Source: Syntrophaceae bacterium (GTDB taxonomy: Bacteria; Desulfobacterota; Syntrophia; Syntrophales; Smithellaceae). Taken from it: a stretch of 64,000 nucleotides of DNA. Within the stretch, counting starts at the first letter, position 1. The number at the start of each line of letters is the position of its first letter. Of this stretch, positions 17,281-25,987 are shown one piece after another. Location: contig JAHDKI010000015.1 of NCBI GenBank assembly GCA_018436925.1, forward strand, positions 62,001-126,000, in the 5' to 3' direction. The notes under the pieces are model-generated. The model searched no databases. It had not been told where the DNA came from and was given only the letters and a program-made list of their open reading frames with translations. The translations under genes and the position numbers were made by a program.

Positions 17281-18128
17281 TGAACCGCCGCAAGCTGGAA
17301 GAAAATTTTTTTAAATTCCTGATGGCGCTTTCGCTGGGCCTCGTTTTTCTGGCGCTTGCGGGAATTATCCTGATTGTTTTGATCAAGGGCTTGTCTTCTC
17401 TGTCATGGTCGATGATTTTTGAAACGCCCAAAGGCGGGTATTACCTGGGGGGAGAAGGCGGAATCGCCAATGCCATTGTCGGTTCGCTGTATCTGGTGGC
17501 GGGGGCGACGGTGTTGGCGCTCATCATCAGCCTGCCGGTGGCCCTTGCGCTGCAAAAAGAGTATCTCGGCAAACGGTTTGCCGACATCACCCGCCTGGTG
17601 CTCGACATCCTCTGGGGGACGCCCTCCATCGTCTACGGCGCTTTTGGATTTGTCGTGATGGTGTGGCTGGGGCTTCGCGCCTCGCTTCTGGGCGGCATCA
17701 TTGTGTTAACGCTGCTCATGATTCCGATCATGACCCGCGCCATGGACGAAGCCGTGCGCCTCGTGCCGTATGAGCTCAAAGAAATGGCCTATGCGATGGG
17801 AACGACCCGGTTTGAGACCACGCTGGCGGTGGTGCTTCGGCAGGCTTTTCCCGGCGTCTGCACAGGCGTGATTCTGGCCGTCGGACGCGGCATCGGAGAC
17901 GCGGCGTCGATTTTGTTCACCGCCGGTTATACCGACGAGATTCCTCGGTCGCTTTTCGATCCGGTGGCGTCTTTGCCTTTGGCGGTCTTTTTCCAGTCCG
18001 GCACGCCGGTGCCGGAAGTGCAGGCCAGGGCTTTCACGGCGGCCTTGATTCTGCTCGTCATCGTTTTGGTGATCAACATTGTTGCCAGGCTTTTAGGCTG
18101 GCGTTTTTCCAAAAACATAGTCAGGTAG
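17280..18128 (+). CDS. pstA: ABC transporter permease PstA
   Basis: 282 residues, six predicted helices. LVLDILWGTPSIVYGAFGF is the PstA counterpart of the PstC segment. The EAA loop is KEMAYAMGTTRFETTLAVVL, and RGIGDAASILFTAGY follows. It is translationally coupled to pstC (1-nt overlap) and lies 6 nt before pstB. It is the second half of the permease heterodimer. Confidence 0.88.
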   Translation: MNRRKLEENFFKFLMALSLGLVFLALAGIILIVLIKGLSSLSWSMIFETPKGGYYLGGEGGIANAIVGSLYLVAGATVLALIISLPVALALQKEYLGKRFADITRLVLDILWGTPSIVYGAFGFVVMVWLGLRASLLGGIIVLTLLMIPIMTRAMDEAVRLVPYELKEMAYAMGTTRFETTLAVVLRQAFPGVCTGVILAVGRGIGDAASILFTAGYTDEIPRSLFDPVASLPLAVFFQSGTPVPEVQARAFTAALILLVIVLVINIVARLLGWRFSKNIVR

Positions 18129-18134
18129 TTTGAT

Positions 18135-18944
18135 ATGTCCAGAATCGAGATTAACGAGTTGTGCGTTTCGTTCGGCCGGAATCCGGTTTTGAAAAACATT
18201 TCTTTGTCCATTCCCGACCGGCAGATCATCTGCATCATCGGGCCGTCGGGCTGCGGGAAGACCACGCTGCTTAAAAGCCTCAATCGCCTTCTGGATCTGA
18301 ACGAAGATGTTTCGATCACAGGAGATGTTCGTGTGGATGGACAAAGCATCTACCAAAGCAGGCTGGACGTGACCGCTTTGCGTAAAAAAGTCGGTTTTCT
18401 GCCTCAGCGACCCTATCCATTGCCGATGTCCATTTACGACAACGTCGCTTTCGGGCCCCGTATACACGGTCTTGACGGGTTAAACGCTCTGTCCGGTGGT
18501 AAGGCCGGTTCGCCCGCCGCCGGCGCAAAGACCTCCAGAAAGGACAAGGATCGGCTGGTGGAGCATTATCTGACGCTTGCGGGCCTGTGGGACGAAGTCA
18601 AAGACCGGCTTTCCGAGCCGGCCGCGAAGCTCTCCATCGGGCAGCAGCAGCGGCTGGCCCTGGCGCGGGTGCTGTCGATCGAACCGGAAGTGATTCTGGC
18701 CGACGAGGCCACCTCTGCGCTCGACCCGATTTCCGCAAGGCTTGTGGAAAATCAGTTCCGCCTGCTGAAGAAAGATTACACGATTATTCTGGTGACTCAT
18801 ATTCTGAGGCAGGCGCGACGCCTGGGCGATTACATCGTATTTCTGTACATGGGCGATCTTGTCGAACACAAACCGGCCGCGGAATTTTTCGGCGATCCTT
18901 CGGATGAAAAAACCAAGGCCTACGTAAACGGAGATATCAGTTAA
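18135..18944 (+). CDS. pstB: ABC transporter ATP-binding protein PstB
   Basis: 269 residues. Walker A is GPSGCGKTT, the Q-loop is [20 protein letters not shown], the signature is the slightly unusual LSIGQQQRL, Walker B is [13 protein letters not shown] and the H-loop is LVTHIL. A flexible Gly/Ala/Ser/Lys-rich insert (about residues 114-138) lies between the Q-loop and signature and is longer than in standard PstB. The stop is 1 nt before the cysD start, the strongest evidence that transporter and sulfate activation are one operon. Confidence 0.88.
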   Translation: MSRIEINELCVSFGRNPVLKNISLSIPDRQIICIIGPSGCGKTTLLKSLNRLLDLNEDVSITGDVRVDGQSIYQSRLDVTALRKKVGFLPQRPYPLPMSIYDNVAFGPRIHGLDGLNALSGGKAGSPAAGAKTSRKDKDRLVEHYLTLAGLWDEVKDRLSEPAAKLSIGQQQRLALARVLSIEPEVILADEATSALDPISARLVENQFRLLKKDYTIILVTHILRQARRLGDYIVFLYMGDLVEHKPAAEFFGDPSDEKTKAYVNGDIS

Positions 18945-18945
18945 C

Positions 18946-19866
18946 ATGAATTCATTAAAATTATCCTACCTCCGGCAGCTCGAAGCCGAATCGATGGCGA
19001 TCATGCGCGAGGTCGCGGCGGACTTCAAAAATCCCGTGATGCTCTACTCCGTCGGCAAGGATTCGAGCGTGATGGTGCGGATTGCTCAAAAAGCCTTTCA
19101 TCCGGGGCGGATTCCCTTTCCGCTGATGCATGTGGACACGGGCTACAAGTTTCCGGAGATGTACGCCTTTCGGGACGCCTTCTGCGACAAAATCGCCGCC
19201 ACGCTGATTGTGGAGCGAAACGAAGAGAAGATCGCCTCGGGCTGCCATCCGCTTGCAGACGGCGTCGATAAATGCTGCGCGCACCTCAAAACCGGCGCGT
19301 TGCTTTCCGCCCTGCGCAAGCACGGCTTTGACGCGGCCATCGGCGGTGCCCGCCGGGAAGAGGAAAAATCGCGCGCCAAGGAACGGGTTTTTTCCCTGCG
19401 CGATGCGTTCGGTCAGTGGGACCCGAAAAATCAACGCCCTGAATTATGGGATCTATACAACACCCGTTTATCCGAAGGGGAAACCATGCGGGTGTTCCCC
19501 TTGAGCAATTGGACGGAAAAAGACATCTGGGAATACATCCGCCTGGAGGAAATCCCCATCGTGCCGATTTATTTCGCCCAGGAGCGCGAGGTGATCGTCC
19601 GCGACGGCATTCTGATTCCTTTGTATGACGGGGCGCAGGCCTCCGGGGGCAAGCCGGCCAAAGGCGACAAGATCCGCAAGATCGTTTGCCGTTTCCGCTC
19701 GCTGGGCTGCATTCCCTGCACGGGGGCGATCGCATCGACGGCGACGACGCTGGAAGACATCATCGCCGAGGTGCGCAAAGCGACCAAATCCGAGAGGGAA
19801 AACCGCATCATCGATTTGACCTCCGACAGCTCCATGGAACAAAAGAAGAAAGAAGGATACTTCTGA
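18946..19866 (+). CDS. cysD: sulfate adenylyltransferase subunit 2 (CysD)
   Basis: 306 residues, full length. It belongs to the ATP-pyrophosphatase/PAPS-reductase fold: the PP-loop motif is [10 protein letters not shown] near residue 30, and [15 protein letters not shown] and [14 protein letters not shown] near the C-terminus are conserved in CysD. With CysN it makes APS from sulfate and ATP. The stop overlaps the cysN start by one base (TGATG), which ensures equal translation. Confidence 0.93.
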   Translation: MNSLKLSYLRQLEAESMAIMREVAADFKNPVMLYSVGKDSSVMVRIAQKAFHPGRIPFPLMHVDTGYKFPEMYAFRDAFCDKIAATLIVERNEEKIASGCHPLADGVDKCCAHLKTGALLSALRKHGFDAAIGGARREEEKSRAKERVFSLRDAFGQWDPKNQRPELWDLYNTRLSEGETMRVFPLSNWTEKDIWEYIRLEEIPIVPIYFAQEREVIVRDGILIPLYDGAQASGGKPAKGDKIRKIVCRFRSLGCIPCTGAIASTATTLEDIIAEVRKATKSERENRIIDLTSDSSMEQKKKEGYF

Positions 19867-21779
19867 TGTCAACTTCCGAGAAATCTCTGCTGCGGTTTGT
19901 GACGACCGGCAGTGTGGACGACGGCAAATCCACGCTGATCGGCAGGCTGCTTTTTGAAACCAAGTCGATCTATGAGGATCAATACGCCGCGATTGAAAAA
20001 ACATCGAAGAAAAAAGGCCTCAAGGATGTCGAGCTGGCCTACCTGCTCGACGGCCTGGCCGCCGAGCGCGAACAGGGCATCACCATCGATGTGGCCTACC
20101 GCTATTTTGAGACCGCAAAAAGAAAATTCATCATCGCCGATTCACCGGGACACGTTCAGTACACAAAAAACATGGTCACCGGCGCGTCGAAAGCCGACTG
20201 CGCCGTTATCCTGATCGACGCCCGCAACGGCGTGCTCACCCAGTCCAAGCGCCACGGGTTTTTGATTTCGCTTTTGCAGATTCCTCACCTGATCGTCGCC
20301 GTCAACAAAATGGATTTGGTGGATTATTCGCGCGACGTATTCGAGCGGATTGTCCGGGACTATCAGGAATTTTCCCAGAAACTTGATATTCACAATATCC
20401 TGTGCATTCCCGTTTCCGCGCTCAAAGGGGACAATGTCGTGACCCCGAGCAAGAAGATGGCCTGGTATGAAGGTCCGACGCTTCTGACCACTCTGGAATC
20501 GATCAACGTGACGGCCGACCGCAATCTGGTCGATTTCCGTTTTCCCGTTCAGTATGTGATGCGGCCGAATTCCGATTTTCGCGGATTTTCGGGAACAGTC
20601 GCCTCCGGAACCATCACTCCCGGCGAGGAAGTGGCGGTTCTGCCCTCGGGCAGAACCACCCGCGTCAAATCGATTGTGACCTATGACGGCGATTTACAGG
20701 AAGCTTTTGCGGGCCAGGCGGTGGTTTTGACGCTTGCCGACGAGGTCGACGTCAGCCGCGGCGATATGATCGTGCGCACGAAAAATTTACCCCAGATGGC
20801 CGCCCGGCTAGAGGCCATTCTCTGCTGGATGGACGATCAGCCGCTTAATTTGGCGAAATCCTATATCCTCAAGCACACCACACGCAATGTGCGCGCTTAC
20901 GTTAAAAAGATCATCTACCGGATCGACGTGGACACGCTGCATCGTCAGGCGGCGGAGGCCTTTGCGTTAAACGACATCGGCCGCGTGGACATTCAGCTGT
21001 CTTTGCCCATTTTTTTCGATCCCTATAAAATCAACGCCGGTTGCGGCCGGTTCATTCTGATCGATCCCGATACCAACCGGACCGTGGGCGCCGGAATGAT
21101 CCGGGATGCCGCCCGTCACCTGGAAGACTATGTGTCGGATCCGCAGCACATCAAGGCTCCGGAACAAAAATCGCCTCACACCGTCTGGCGCGAGCTTAAC
21201 ATCGGCCGGGCGGAACGCGAACGGCTCAACGCGCATCGCGCCGTGGTGCTTTGGTTTACAGGCTTGTCCGGTTCCGGAAAATCGACCATCGCGATGGCCC
21301 TGGAGCGCAAACTCTTCGACTTGGGCTGCCGGACGGCGCTGCTCGACGGAGACCTGCTCCGGCATGGTCTGTGTTCCGACCTGAAGTTTTCCGCGGCCGA
21401 CCGCCAGGAAAATATCCGTCGCGCCGGCGAAACCGCGAAACTCTTTTTCGAACACGGGCACATCGTTCTGTGCGCGTTCATCTCGCCGTTTCGAGAGGAT
21501 CGCGACCGGGTCAGAAGCCTTTTCCCGGACGGCTGCTTTGCCGAGGTCTTTGTCAAATGCGATATCGAGGAATGCAAACGGCGGGATCCCAACGGCTTGT
21601 ACCGCAAAGCCGCCGGCGGCCTGATTCCGGGATTTACCGGCATCGATTCGCCTTACGAAGAGCCCGACGCCCCCGAACTGATTTGCGACACGCAGATGTT
21701 TTCGCTCAACCGCTGCGTGGAAGAGATTGAAACGCATTTGCAAGAGGCCGGAATTCTGCGGAGGATCAAGACGCCATGA
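19866..21779 (+). CDS. cysNC: bifunctional sulfate adenylyltransferase GTPase subunit / APS kinase (CysN-CysC)
   Basis: 637 residues. The start at 19866 is fixed by overlap with cysD; the longer open frame upstream is antiphase DNA inside cysD. The N-terminal ~440 residues are a translational-GTPase-like CysN: GSVDDGKSTLIGR (G1), DSPGHVQYTKNM (G3), NKMDLVDY (G4). The C-terminal ~190 residues are APS kinase: GLSGSGKSTIA Walker A, DGDLLRHGLC, and IPGFTGIDSPYEEP. Together with CysD it turns sulfate into PAPS. No PAPS reductase is nearby, so PAPS here is most simply meant for the sulfotransferases upstream. Confidence 0.93.
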   Translation: MSTSEKSLLRFVTTGSVDDGKSTLIGRLLFETKSIYEDQYAAIEKTSKKKGLKDVELAYLLDGLAAEREQGITIDVAYRYFETAKRKFIIADSPGHVQYTKNMVTGASKADCAVILIDARNGVLTQSKRHGFLISLLQIPHLIVAVNKMDLVDYSRDVFERIVRDYQEFSQKLDIHNILCIPVSALKGDNVVTPSKKMAWYEGPTLLTTLESINVTADRNLVDFRFPVQYVMRPNSDFRGFSGTVASGTITPGEEVAVLPSGRTTRVKSIVTYDGDLQEAFAGQAVVLTLADEVDVSRGDMIVRTKNLPQMAARLEAILCWMDDQPLNLAKSYILKHTTRNVRAYVKKIIYRIDVDTLHRQAAEAFALNDIGRVDIQLSLPIFFDPYKINAGCGRFILIDPDTNRTVGAGMIRDAARHLEDYVSDPQHIKAPEQKSPHTVWRELNIGRAERERLNAHRAVVLWFTGLSGSGKSTIAMALERKLFDLGCRTALLDGDLLRHGLCSDLKFSAADRQENIRRAGETAKLFFEHGHIVLCAFISPFREDRDRVRSLFPDGCFAEVFVKCDIEECKRRDPNGLYRKAAGGLIPGFTGIDSPYEEPDAPELICDTQMFSLNRCVEEIETHLQEAGILRRIKTP

Positions 21780-22747
21780 AGAAAGCCCTGATCATCGGGA
21801 TCACCGGACAGGACGGATCGCTTCTGGCGGAGTTTCTTCTGAATAAAGGCTACCGGGTCGCCGGCACGTCGCGTGACGTTCAGGCGGCAAGGCTAGACAA
21901 TTTAAAGCGCCTGGGAATCCTGGATCAAACGGACCTGTATTCCATGGCGCCGGGCGATTTTCGCAGCGTGTTGCAGATTCTGCTGAAAGCCGAACCGGAT
22001 GAAATCTATAATCTGGCGGGTCAGTCTTCCGTGGAGCTTTCCTTTGCGCAGCCGGTGGAAACCTTTGAAAGCATCAGCGTCGCCAACGTGAACCTGCTGG
22101 AGAGCATCCGGTTCTCCTCAAAACGAATTCGGCTCTATAATGCCTGCTCAAGCGAGTGCTTCGGAAACACCGGGGGTGAGCCGGCCGATGAAACGACGCC
22201 CTTTCGTCCCCGCAGCCCCTATGCGGTGGCCAAAGCGGCCGCCTTCTGGCAGGCGGCCAACTACCGCGAGGCCTATGGCATCTTTGTGTCATCGGGCATT
22301 TTGTTCAACCATGAATCCGCTTTACGGCCGGAGAGGTTTGTGACCCAGAAGATTATCGCGTCGGCCTGCCGGATTGCGAGCGGCAGCCGCGAGACGCTGA
22401 CGCTGGGAAACATGAACATTCGAAGGGACTGGGGCTGGGCGCCGGAATATGTGGATGCGATGTGGCGCATGCTGCAGCAGGACCAGCCGGACGATTACGT
22501 GATTGCGACAGGAGAAACGCATTCCCTGACGGATTTTATTGCCGCGGCCTTTGAGGCTGTGGGATTGAATTGGAAGGACCATGTTCGCCAAGATTCCGCG
22601 CTTTTGAGGCCGTCGGATATCGAATCGATTCAGGCCGATCCGTCCAAAGCGGCAGCGAAGCTGGGCTGGCGCGCCGGTCATCATATGAAGGATGTCGTCC
22701 GGATGATGGTCCAGACGCGGCGCGGCCCGTCGGTGCCGGAGAGCTGA
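21776..22747 (+). CDS. gmd: GDP-mannose 4,6-dehydratase
   Basis: 323 residues. IIGITGQDGSLLAEFLL is the diagnostic Gmd NADP loop; NLAGQSSVELSFAQP, ACSSECFGN and SPYAVAKAAA (the YxxxK active site), LFNHES and IRRDWGWAPEYVDAMW are all family hallmarks. It makes GDP-4-keto-6-deoxy-D-mannose, precursor of L-fucose, D-rhamnose or perosamine. No partner reductase (fcl or rmd) or perosamine synthase is adjacent, unless the DegT enzyme at 40494 serves. It overlaps the cysNC stop by 4 nt. Confidence 0.9.
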   Translation: MKKALIIGITGQDGSLLAEFLLNKGYRVAGTSRDVQAARLDNLKRLGILDQTDLYSMAPGDFRSVLQILLKAEPDEIYNLAGQSSVELSFAQPVETFESISVANVNLLESIRFSSKRIRLYNACSSECFGNTGGEPADETTPFRPRSPYAVAKAAAFWQAANYREAYGIFVSSGILFNHESALRPERFVTQKIIASACRIASGSRETLTLGNMNIRRDWGWAPEYVDAMWRMLQQDQPDDYVIATGETHSLTDFIAAAFEAVGLNWKDHVRQDSALLRPSDIESIQADPSKAAAKLGWRAGHHMKDVVRMMVQTRRGPSVPES

Positions 22748-22900
22748 CAGCTTGCCCGGCCGGAGAAAAGCTCTTATCTGCACCGCCTGTGGAGTGCATC
22801 AAGACGACCATTCAAACGATGCCGATTGAAGACGGATGTCCATCTCGAATCGAGAGCCATCGTCCCGAATATGCCAAAATGTCAGGTAAGCGCCTTGATC

Positions 22901-23629
22901 ATGAATAATGATGATTATATGGGTTGGAAGAACTGGCAGGAAAAGGACTTCGGTCGTGTCACGCCCGGCGCCCGCTTTTATTTCCGGCAAGTGCTCGACC
23001 CGAAGATGGCAAAATGTGGGAAAGTTCTGGAAATCGGATTCGGCAACGGCTCTTTAATGGGCTACCTTCGTGAAAAAGGCCACAGAGTCATCGGGCTTGA
23101 AGTCAACGAAGAGTTAGTTCGTCGTGCCGTGAAAAACGGATACCTTGCGTATAAGGGGGCGGCATGGGAGATAGCGGCTATACAAAAGATCCAGTTTGAT
23201 TTTATCATTGTCTTTGATGTACTTGAGCACATGCGGCAGGGTGAAATCGTATCTTTATTTAAATGGGTCAAGCTGCATCTGAGTGAAAATGGTTCATTTA
23301 TTTTGAAGTTTCCGGAAGGGGCCTCTCCTTTCGGACGTGCCGGACAACATGGTGATTTTTCTCATGTGACCGTTCTTACCCGATCGAAAGTGCAGATTCT
23401 GTGTGTAGAAAGCGGCCTGATTCTGAAGTCGTATGATGATGACCTGCTATCCTCCAACACGATGAGTTCTTGGGGGTTGATCGGTCGGGTCGCCTTAAGA
23501 ATCATTCAGAGTTATGCTGCATTGGTAAAAAAAATTCTTCGGATCCTGCTTTACCCCCTTGCCCCGTCAATGAGTTTTGCGACGAACAGCATAGCGGTCA
23601 TTGTCGGGCAACAGGCCAATCCTTCTTAA
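22901..23629 (+). CDS. SAM-dependent methyltransferase (Methyltransf_23-like)
   Basis: About 242 residues from ATG 22901, with TTG 22826 and ATG 22871 possible. KVLEIGFGNGSLMGYLREKGHRV is the SAM loop (motif I), FIIVFDVLEHM is motif II and GSFILKFPEG is motif III, as in ubiquinone/sugar methyltransferases; FGRAGQHGDFSHVT contains the substrate-side His. The gene is noticeably less GC-rich than its neighbours. It probably methylates a glycan or its terminal sugar. Confidence 0.75.
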   Translation: MNNDDYMGWKNWQEKDFGRVTPGARFYFRQVLDPKMAKCGKVLEIGFGNGSLMGYLREKGHRVIGLEVNEELVRRAVKNGYLAYKGAAWEIAAIQKIQFDFIIVFDVLEHMRQGEIVSLFKWVKLHLSENGSFILKFPEGASPFGRAGQHGDFSHVTVLTRSKVQILCVESGLILKSYDDDLLSSNTMSSWGLIGRVALRIIQSYAALVKKILRILLYPLAPSMSFATNSIAVIVGQQANPS

Positions 23630-23710
23630 TAAACGTGCAGACAGCGGTGCTGTCTGCACTTGAGTGCGCGGCAATTGCTTCAACAGGCGATGAAAAGGCT
23701 TTCTTTGGAC

Positions 23711-24727
23711 ATGAAAAAAATTCTCTTTTACGCATCGGTTCGCGACAGGAATCTTTTCCAGACCATGGGCTTTTACGCAACGGACATCAAAATTCTTGAA
23801 GATTGCGGCTACGACGTCACCCCGACAAATCGAATATCGGATTTTTTAAAATACGGAAGCTATGATATCGTCCTTATCTACTTCTGGACAAAAGGACTGC
23901 TGCCGGCTATCGTGGCCAAAAGCCTGGGGAAGAAAGTTCTTTTTACCGGCGGAATAGACGCGCTCGATCGCGGATTCAATCGCCGGGCGCTCGATTACAC
24001 CGTCAAGAAATGGCTGTTTCGGGCCTGCGCGGCGTTTTCCGACGCCAACATCATCGTATCCCGCAGCGATCTGGCTAATGTCCGGCAAGCCGGTGTCGAT
24101 GTCTCCTCTGTACAGCTCGTTCCCCATGTTATTGACGTCGATCGTTACGCGCATGACGGCAGGCAAAAGAAAGATCTGATCACGACGGTGGCCTGGATGG
24201 GGACAAAAGAAAATGTCCAGCGGAAAGGCCTGGACCGTCTGCTTCGTGTTTTTGGCGAATTCGTTAAGAAGGACAACCGCTATACGCTGATGCTGATCGG
24301 CCCCGGCGGGGAAGGGAGCGACTACCTCGCAAGAGTGGCCTCCGAACTGGATATCGCCTCCCGAGTGGTGTTTACCGGAGAAGTGACAGAGGAAGACAAA
24401 ATCCGTATGCTTCAAGACAGCAAATACTATTTTCAACTGTCTGCGTATGAAGGCTTCGGCATATCGGCCATTGAAGCGCTGGCGGCCGGAAACCTGGTTT
24501 TCCATTCAGCCCGGGGTGGGCTTTCCGACTCGATGCCGCCGGAAGGCATTGAAGTCACGGATATCGACAATTTCCCGAAGATTGCCGAAACGCTCGCGAA
24601 AGTCAATCAGAATTACGGCGACTATCAGGATCGGATTTCCAGCGGTGTCCGGCGTATGCGCGAGCAATACGCTTACTGTGTTCGTAAGGAACGCATCGAA
24701 GCGATACTCTATTCTCTGGTTTCGTAA
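23711..24727 (+). CDS. GT4 family glycosyltransferase
   Basis: 338 residues from the ATG at 23711, which puts the first beta strand (KKILFYASVRD) at the N-terminus; earlier starts at 23660 and 23690 lack support. The donor domain shows TVAWMGTKENVQRKGLDRLL, LIGPGGEGSDYL and the GT4 block SAYEGFGISAIEALAAGN with the EGFG..AIEA pattern. It lies directly before the UDP-FucNAc pathway genes. Confidence 0.82.
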   Translation: MKKILFYASVRDRNLFQTMGFYATDIKILEDCGYDVTPTNRISDFLKYGSYDIVLIYFWTKGLLPAIVAKSLGKKVLFTGGIDALDRGFNRRALDYTVKKWLFRACAAFSDANIIVSRSDLANVRQAGVDVSSVQLVPHVIDVDRYAHDGRQKKDLITTVAWMGTKENVQRKGLDRLLRVFGEFVKKDNRYTLMLIGPGGEGSDYLARVASELDIASRVVFTGEVTEEDKIRMLQDSKYYFQLSAYEGFGISAIEALAAGNLVFHSARGGLSDSMPPEGIEVTDIDNFPKIAETLAKVNQNYGDYQDRISSGVRRMREQYAYCVRKERIEAILYSLVS

Positions 24728-24742
24728 AGCAAGGAGAAAGCC

Positions 24743-25768
24743 ATGTTCAAAAACAAGATCCTTCTGATCACCGGCGGAACCGGGTCATTCGGCAAAGCTG
24801 TGTTGCGGCGTTTTCTTCATACGCCGATCAAGGAAATCCGTGTCTTCAGCCGGGATGAAAAAAAGCAGGAGGATTTGCGCCTTGCGCTGGCCAATTCCAA
24901 GGTCAAGTTTTTCATCGGTGACGTCCGAAACGCCGACAGTCTTGTGCCCGCGATGCAGGATGTCGATTATGTGTTTCATGCCGCCGCGCTCAAGCAGGTG
25001 CCTTCTTGTGAATTCTTTCCGATGGAGGCCATCCGCACCAATGATCTGGGGGCGGACAATGTGATGAACGCCGCGTTGGCCTGCGGCGTGAGAAATCTGA
25101 TCGTGCTGAGCACCGACAAGGCGGTCTATCCGATCAACGCCATGGGGATGTCCAAGGCGCTGATGGAAAAGCTGATGCTGGCCAAGGCCCGGATGTACGG
25201 CGAGCGGCGGACGATTTTTTGCGGCACGCGCTACGGTAATGTCATGGCCTCGCGCGGTTCCGTGATTCCGCTTTTCATCCGCCAGATTCAAGCCGGAACC
25301 GATTTAACCGTTACGGATCCCAATATGACCCGTTTCATGATGAGCATGGATGAGGCCCTTGATCTGGTTTTATATGCGTTTCAAAACGGACGGCCCGGCG
25401 ATATCTTCGTGCGCAAGGCTCCGGCCGTGACGATCGGCGTTTTGGCTGAGGCGCTGCGGAATATCTTCCAGGCCAAAAACAAAATTCAGATTATCGGCAC
25501 GCGCCATGGGGAAAAGCTCTATGAGACGCTTCTGACGCGCGAGGAAATGGCCAGGGCCGAGGATCTGCGCGATTACTACCGAATTCCCGCCGATGTGCGC
25601 GACTTGAATTACAACAGCTTTTTTATCGAAGGGCAAAAGAAGGTCTCGCGCGAGGATGACTATAATTCCCATAACACGCGAAGGCTCGATGTCGGAGAGA
25701 TGACAAAGCTTCTTCTTGCCCTTGAGCCGATTCAACGGGCTTTGAGGGGAGAGCAGATAGACAACTAG
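24743..25768 (+). CDS. capE: UDP-N-acetylglucosamine 4,6-dehydratase/5-epimerase (CapE/FnlA/WbjB)
   Basis: 341 residues, the family length. LITGGTGSFGKAVL is the cofactor loop; HAAALKQVPSCEFFPMEA is highly characteristic, and STDKAVYPINAMGMSKALME holds the active-site region of this SDR group, in which the catalytic Tyr is replaced as usual in CapE/FlaA1 relatives. RGSVIPLF and TDPNMTRFMM follow. It catalyses the first step from UDP-GlcNAc towards UDP-N-acetyl-L-fucosamine. An AGGAGA site precedes the ATG. capF and capG follow, so the assignment is well supported. Confidence 0.92.
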   Translation: MFKNKILLITGGTGSFGKAVLRRFLHTPIKEIRVFSRDEKKQEDLRLALANSKVKFFIGDVRNADSLVPAMQDVDYVFHAAALKQVPSCEFFPMEAIRTNDLGADNVMNAALACGVRNLIVLSTDKAVYPINAMGMSKALMEKLMLAKARMYGERRTIFCGTRYGNVMASRGSVIPLFIRQIQAGTDLTVTDPNMTRFMMSMDEALDLVLYAFQNGRPGDIFVRKAPAVTIGVLAEALRNIFQAKNKIQIIGTRHGEKLYETLLTREEMARAEDLRDYYRIPADVRDLNYNSFFIEGQKKVSREDDYNSHNTRRLDVGEMTKLLLALEPIQRALRGEQIDN

Positions 25769-25785
25769 GCGTCGGGAAGTGTTTT

Positions 25786-25854
25786 TCAAGTTTAAAGTCT
25801 CAAGTCTCAAGTCTCAAGTTTAAAGTTTAAAGTTTCAAGTTTAAAGTTTCAAGG
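25786..25854 (+). repeat. degenerate heptamer array, GTTTAAA/GTTTCAA type
   Basis: Nine to ten consecutive 7-nt units in perfect phase, alternating words such as CAAGTTT, AAAGTTT and CAAGTCT, begin 18 nt after the capE stop. The array is followed by GGTGGCG...CGCGCCGG, a short GC-rich hairpin-like element that also recurs at 44062-44081. It occupies what would otherwise be the tight capE-capF junction. Confidence 0.9.
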
Positions 25855-25902
25855 TGGCGGTTCGCGCCGGGCCATGTGCGAGAGAAAAAAAGGGAGGCCG
25901 GG

Positions 25903-25972
25903 GATCAGGGGGCTCAGGGCAGAAGTCAGAGGTCGGAAGTCAGAGGCCAGAGCCCAGAGATCAGAAGTCGGG
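25903..25972 (+). repeat. degenerate heptamer array, RRTCAGA type, in the capF leader
   Basis: Ten 7-nt units in unbroken phase built on the word RRTCAGA (AGTCAGA, GATCAGA, GGTCGGA and variants). It ends 15 nt before the capF ATG. The same word family reappears inside the capF coding sequence at 26982-27044, so the two arrays are related. Confidence 0.9.
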
Positions 25973-25987
25973 GACGGGAAATACGTG

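Noticed and set aside
19686..19865. Upstream extension of cysN by 60 codons
   Set aside because: The extension lies inside cysD in another frame and lacks CysN features; the start at 19866 overlaps the cysD stop as usual for this pair.
25874..25987. Upstream extension of capF
   Set aside because: The extra codons translate the heptamer array (repeated RSEV-type residues); the Rossmann loop begins right after ATG 25988.
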